The notes beneath the pieces are model-generated. The model searched no databases. It saw nothing but the letters and a program-made list of their open reading frames with translations, and was not told the origin of the DNA. Shown here one piece after another: positions 5,557-5,573 of a stretch of 5,573 bases of DNA. The stretch comes from Planctomycetota bacterium (GTDB lineage: Bacteria; Planctomycetota; Phycisphaerae; Phycisphaerales; SM1A02): contig JADFGE010000219.1 of NCBI GenBank assembly GCA_022567855.1, positions 1 to 5,573 on the forward strand, in the 5' to 3' direction. Every line of letters starts with the position of its first letter. The first letter of the stretch is position 1. The position numbers and the translations under genes are program-made.

Positions 5557-5573
5557 GCGAGCCGGTCCGATCG

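Overview
The window is 5,573 bp of bacterial chromosome with moderately high GC. It carries six clear protein-coding genes and a possible tail of a seventh. In order: a possible 3' end of an upstream gene (1-36, +); an acylphosphatase (121-396, +); a small predicted lipoprotein of unknown function (463-951, +); an NADP-type isocitrate dehydrogenase (1123-2511, +); a type II restriction-modification pair made of a beta-class amino-methyltransferase (2749-3768, +) and a PaeR7I/XhoI-family endonuclease (3740-4489, +); and a trypsin-like serine peptidase read towards them (4527-5525, -). No tRNA, rRNA, CRISPR array, transposase or integrase is visible.

The left part (about 1-2511) looks like ordinary housekeeping DNA with GC-rich coding. 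The isocitrate dehydrogenase has the 40-50 residue insertion also found in cyanobacterial and some other bacterial enzymes but absent from E. coli. The lipoprotein implies a cell envelope that carries lipoproteins. These traits, and short repeat types I associate with large environmental genomes, would fit a Planctomycetota-like bacterium. That assignment is only a guess; no marker gene in the window settles it.

The right part (about 2512-5573) is accessory in character. It begins right at the icd stop codon with a structured GC-rich repeat-like element, then a 237-bp intergenic stretch with further inverted repeats. Next come the two restriction-modification genes, which overlap by 29 bp and so are probably co-transcribed and translationally coupled, methyltransferase first. 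By homology to PaeR7I and XhoI the endonuclease is expected to cut CTCGAG. The methyltransferase should protect the same site, but its SPPY motif and beta-class motif order differ from what I recall of the classical XhoI-group methyltransferases. The convergent peptidase has a complete His-Asp-Ser triad and no signal peptide, so it probably acts in the cytoplasm. Its lower GC and its position beside a restriction system make it a candidate for a second accessory or defence function, though nothing in its sequence proves this.

No wholly new system can be demonstrated here. The points most worth checking are the methyltransferase/endonuclease pairing, the cytoplasmic peptidase next to it, and the structured intergenic element after icd.
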